From Niabella drilacis (GTDB lineage Bacteria; Bacteroidota; Bacteroidia; Chitinophagales; Chitinophagaceae): 64,000 nt of DNA. Each line of letters begins with the position of its first letter. Within the stretch, counting starts at the first letter, position 1. Positions 61,294 through 64,000 of this stretch are shown here, piece after piece. The translations under genes were made by a program, and so were the position numbers. The notes beneath the pieces were generated by a model. The model saw only the letters and a program-made list of their open reading frames with translations. It had not been told where the DNA came from and searched no databases. Where the stretch lies: positions 385,840 to 449,839 of the forward strand of contig NZ_FMZO01000002.1 in the NCBI RefSeq assembly GCF_900101395.1, in the 5' to 3' direction.

Positions 61294-61971
61294 ATGAAAA
61301 AAATTGTTGTAGCGATAGACGGGTGGTCCAGTTGTGGAAAAAGTACTCTGGCAAAACAGATGGCCAAGGAGTTGGGGTATATCTATGTAGATAGTGGGGC
61401 GATGTACCGGGCCATTACCCTTTATTTTCTGCGGAATCATGTAGACTGGAATGAAAAGAAAGCAGTTAAGAAGGCTTTAAAAGACATTGAACTGGATTTC
61501 CGGCTGAACGAACAGAATGAAAATGTGGAGATCTACCTTAACGACGAAAATGTGGAGTACCTCGTCCGTGACCTTATTGTTGCCGAAAAAGTGAGCGAAG
61601 TGGCAGCTATAAGATCCGTCAGGGAATTTGCCGTGGCGCAGCAACAAAAGCTGGGGAAGAAGAAAGGCATTGTTATGGATGGAAGGGATATCGGAACGGT
61701 GGTTTTCCCCAAAGCCGAACTGAAAATATTTATGACCGCGGACAACGCGGTGCGTGTTGAAAGAAGATTCAGGGAACTGGTGGAAAAGAATCCCAATATA
61801 ACGATTGAAGAAGTGGCTGAGAATATACAGATGCGTGATTACATCGACTCCAACCGGGAAGTAAGCCCGTTACGTCGGGCTGAAGATGCCGTTGTAATTG
61901 ATAATACGAAGCTGACCCAGGAAGAACAGCTGAAAAAAGCCTTAAAGCTTGCAAAAAATATAACGGGATAA
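61294..61971 (+). CDS. cmk: (d)CMP kinase
   Basis: ATG 61294 is chosen because it gives the normal MKKIVVAIDGWSSCGKSTLA opening with the P-loop GWSSCGKS. The 225-residue protein continues YVDSGAMYRAITLYFL, VMDGRDIGTVVFPKAELKIF (the conserved GRDIGTVV) and ENIQMRDYIDSNREVSPLRR. The enzyme phosphorylates CMP and dCMP using ATP and is normally essential for nucleotide supply. Length and motifs are typical. It is followed by the oxidoreductase gene after 68 bases. Confidence 0.97.
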   Translation: MKKIVVAIDGWSSCGKSTLAKQMAKELGYIYVDSGAMYRAITLYFLRNHVDWNEKKAVKKALKDIELDFRLNEQNENVEIYLNDENVEYLVRDLIVAEKVSEVAAIRSVREFAVAQQQKLGKKKGIVMDGRDIGTVVFPKAELKIFMTADNAVRVERRFRELVEKNPNITIEEVAENIQMRDYIDSNREVSPLRRAEDAVVIDNTKLTQEEQLKKALKLAKNITG

Positions 61972-62039
61972 CGAATCGCCCTGGCCCTTCAGTCCACCGG
62001 CGATATTGTGGTTTTCCGAATCTTTTAAACGATGATTAC

Positions 62040-63155
62040 ATGAGTACACGCCGGAATTTCCTTCAGACAATGGGGCTATCAGCCCTGGGTGTTTATGCAT
62101 TCAATGGGTTGAATGCCCGGTCTGTTTTAACAGCAGCACCGGTAGCCGGGGGGCCGGTACTGCGGGTGGCCTTAATGGGATTGGGGGGATATGCCAGCCG
62201 TGTTGCGGAATCTATGCAACAATCCAGGCGCGCAAAAATCACAGGTCTTATCAGTGGTACACCCGAAAAACTGAAAAGCTGGGGCGAAAAATACGGAGTA
62301 CCGGAAAACAGCCGGTATAATTATGAAAGTTTTGATGCCGTCAAAAATAACCCGGATATAGATGCGGTCTATGTCATTACCCCCAATGCATTGCATCATG
62401 ATCAGGTGATCCGTTGTGCAGCAGCGGGGAAACATGTGATCTGCGAAAAACCGATGGGACTGAATGCAAAAGAAGGGCGGGAAATGGTGGCTGCCTGTAA
62501 AAAGGCGGGGAAGCAATTGCTGGTGGGCTACCGGATGCATTTTGAACCACTTACACTGGAAATACACCGGATGCGTATGGCAGGAGAGCTAGGGGCGGTT
62601 AAGTTTTTTCAGGGACTGTCCGGTTTCCGGATCGGTGATCCCACGCAGTGGAGGCTTAATAAAGCACTTGCGGGAGGAGGGGCTCTTATGGATATTGGCA
62701 TTTATGCGTTAAATGGCTGCCGGTATATGGTAGGGGAAGAGCCGGTATGGGTAACGGCACAGGAGACGAAGACCGACCGGGTAAAATTTAAAGAAGGCGT
62801 AGATGAAACAATTACGTTTCAGCTGGGATTCCCCGGCGGGGTAACCGCTTCCTGCCTTTCTTCTTATAATATGAATAACCTTGACCGCTTTTTCCTGAAC
62901 GGTGAGAAAGGGTTTGCTGAGCTGCAGCCCGCATCCAGTTACGGACCTATTAAAGGACGTACCAACAAAGGCCCGCTGGAGCTGACAACTGACCGTCCGC
63001 AACAAGCGGTTCAGATGGATGAGATGGCTGCCATTATTCTTGATGGCAGGAAGCCGGTAATCCCTGTAGATGGAGAGGAAGGCCTCCGTGACCTGGTGAT
63101 CATTGATGCGATCTACAAAGCTGTAAAAACCGGGGGAAAGGTCAAGCTGGTATGA
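62040..63155 (+). CDS. Gfo/Idh/MocA oxidoreductase with twin-arginine signal
   Basis: The product has 371 residues. It starts MSTRRNFLQTMGLSALGVYA, a twin-arginine signal. The NAD(P)-binding fold follows (VLRVALMGLGGYASRVAESM, then AVYVITPNALHHDQVIRCAA and GKHVICEKPMGLNAKEGREM, with the family EKP). The C-terminal domain reads GGGALMDIGIYALNGCRYMV and GVDETITFQLGFPGGV. Members are sugar or polyol oxidoreductases, and in glucose-fructose oxidoreductase the enzyme is exported with its NADP. The substrate here is unknown. It may share a transcript with cmk. Confidence 0.93.
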   Translation: MSTRRNFLQTMGLSALGVYAFNGLNARSVLTAAPVAGGPVLRVALMGLGGYASRVAESMQQSRRAKITGLISGTPEKLKSWGEKYGVPENSRYNYESFDAVKNNPDIDAVYVITPNALHHDQVIRCAAAGKHVICEKPMGLNAKEGREMVAACKKAGKQLLVGYRMHFEPLTLEIHRMRMAGELGAVKFFQGLSGFRIGDPTQWRLNKALAGGGALMDIGIYALNGCRYMVGEEPVWVTAQETKTDRVKFKEGVDETITFQLGFPGGVTASCLSSYNMNNLDRFFLNGEKGFAELQPASSYGPIKGRTNKGPLELTTDRPQQAVQMDEMAAIILDGRKPVIPVDGEEGLRDLVIIDAIYKAVKTGGKVKLV

Positions 63156-63275
63156 TCCAGCCTCTCGTTTTATCAGCCTTTCACCTTTAGCTGATTCCTG
63201 TTTTTTGATAGCTGAAGACCAAATTTATGCTGCTTATTTCCAAACTGCGCACTATTTTTATACAAAATTTAGCTT

Positions 63276-64000
63276 ATGCCAATCAGAATGACGGATGATC
63301 CGAACAGCGGGGATAATGATTTTAATGATGACCGCGGTGGAGGTGGTTCTGGTCCGGGCGGCGGTGGAGGCGGACTGTTTGGACTCCTGCCCTTACTGCT
63401 GGGGCTGTTCAGGGGAAAGGGAATTATTGTATTGGTTGTAATTGCCGCCGCTGTTTATTTTTTGGGTGGACGTGGCGGTTGCGGTAATATCGGCGGCCTG
63501 AGTGATGCCGCACAACAGCTGTTTTCTCAAAGCGGGTACAGCTACAATCCCAATGAGTTTAATAAGGCCCATATTTATGAAGGTCTGGAGGAGAATAACG
63601 GGAAAAATCCGCTGCCGGAAGCTGTTTCCCTTCTGCGTTTTGCACCAAAGCGGGGCGACCAGGGGCAGCAGGGAAGTTGTGTGGCCTGGAGCAGTGCCTA
63701 TGCGGCACAAACGATCCTGACGGCTGCGGCAACCGGGCAGGACCCCAATAATATTGCGTTCAGCCCCTCATACCTGTATAACCAGATCCGGTTGGGAGCC
63801 GATTGCCAGGGCTCGTATATACAACGGGCCATGGAGGCGATGAAAGCAAACGGTGGCGTTGCATTGCGCAACTATCCTTATGACGATCAGGATTGCAGCA
63901 GAACACCCGATGGTGCAGTGGTACAGGAAGGGCGCCAGCACACCATCCATGGTTTTACAAGACTTACACAGGGTGATAATTTAAACCAGATCAGTGTGCG
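63276..64000 (+). CDS. Papain-like C1 family peptidase (start; runs off the window)
   Basis: From ATG 63276 a frame stays open to the end (241 codons). The first 45 residues are Asp/Gly rich, and a Gly-rich stretch and a membrane helix follow (GIIVLVVIAAAVYFLGG). The C1 domain begins LPEAVSLLRFAPKRGDQGQQ, then GSCVAWSSAYAAQTI. The oxyanion Gln and catalytic Cys occur in QGQQGSCVAW, near residue 136. FSPSYLYNQIRLG and NGGVALRNYPYD match the rest of the papain fold; the His and Asn lie outside the window. It probably acts as a membrane-anchored cysteine peptidase facing the periplasm. Confidence 0.88.
   Translation, partial: MPIRMTDDPNSGDNDFNDDRGGGGSGPGGGGGGLFGLLPLLLGLFRGKGIIVLVVIAAAVYFLGGRGGCGNIGGLSDAAQQLFSQSGYSYNPNEFNKAHIYEGLEENNGKNPLPEAVSLLRFAPKRGDQGQQGSCVAWSSAYAAQTILTAAATGQDPNNIAFSPSYLYNQIRLGADCQGSYIQRAMEAMKANGGVALRNYPYDDQDCSRTPDGAVVQEGRQHTIHGFTRLTQGDNLNQISV

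Overview
The window comes from a member of the phylum Bacteroidota, most likely the family Chitinophagaceae. A Niabella-like genus is a guess from gene content. Supporting signs are promoters with a TAnnTTTG or TATATTAG -7 box and few Shine-Dalgarno sites. The protein types also fit: a MacB/FtsX-type ABC permease, a NodT-type outer membrane efflux lipoprotein, a giant alpha-2-macroglobulin, a TIR-STING CBASS effector, twin-arginine NIPSNAP and Gfo/Idh/MocA proteins, and many 'Cys-after-hydrophobic' lipoproteins. No rRNA or tRNA gene was recognised.

Region 1 (1-3.2 kb) is ordinary: the start of an ABC permease gene, a rhomboid protease and a NIPSNAP protein. Region 2 (3.2-32.9 kb) is a low-GC accessory and defence island built from single genes or short operons, separated by GC-rich dispersed repeats and a recurring promoter-leader module. 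In order it holds several unknown small proteins, a NERD-domain protein, a DUF2130 protein overlapping a ~2,030-residue DUF4011 helicase-nuclease, a DMP19-type lipoprotein, and an ACP-like membrane protein. Next come a toxin-antitoxin-SecB-like chaperone (TAC) operon with a perfect 18-bp palindrome at its start, an IstB transposase remnant, a winged-helix/deoxyribosyltransferase-like protein, a CD-NTase plus TIR-STING CBASS operon, an attC-like element, and a putative AbiC-type abortive infection protein. The island ends with a decayed FRG-domain gene, an unknown (possibly HEPN) protein, an XRE regulator, and a candidate toxin/immunity pair flanked by direct repeats.

Region 3 (32.9-41.4 kb) is a minus-strand multidrug efflux cluster: TetR regulator, AcrA-like adaptor, AcrB-like RND pump, TolC/NodT-like outer membrane factor and a Bcr/CflA-type MFS pump, closed by strong hairpins. 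Region 4 (41.8-49.6 kb) mixes a YhcG/DUF1016 nuclease (interrupted in frame by two palindromic elements), a HExxH metalloprotein, a Cdd1-like helix-hairpin-helix protein, about four 147-bp tandem repeats, a DUF2625 protein, an outer membrane barrel and a YaeR-type glyoxalase-fold protein. Region 5 (49.6-64 kb) is mostly housekeeping: alpha-2-macroglobulin, protein-L-isoaspartate methyltransferase, a LysE exporter, a broken AAA ATPase gene, a membrane Fe-S oxidoreductase, a PyrR-like phosphoribosyltransferase, a dienelactone hydrolase, CMP kinase, a Gfo/Idh/MocA oxidoreductase and the start of a papain-family peptidase.

Four observations look most worth following: the TAC module, the DUF2130 plus DUF4011 pair, the CBASS operon with its upstream candidate third gene, and the repeated module that sits upstream of several unrelated accessory genes.
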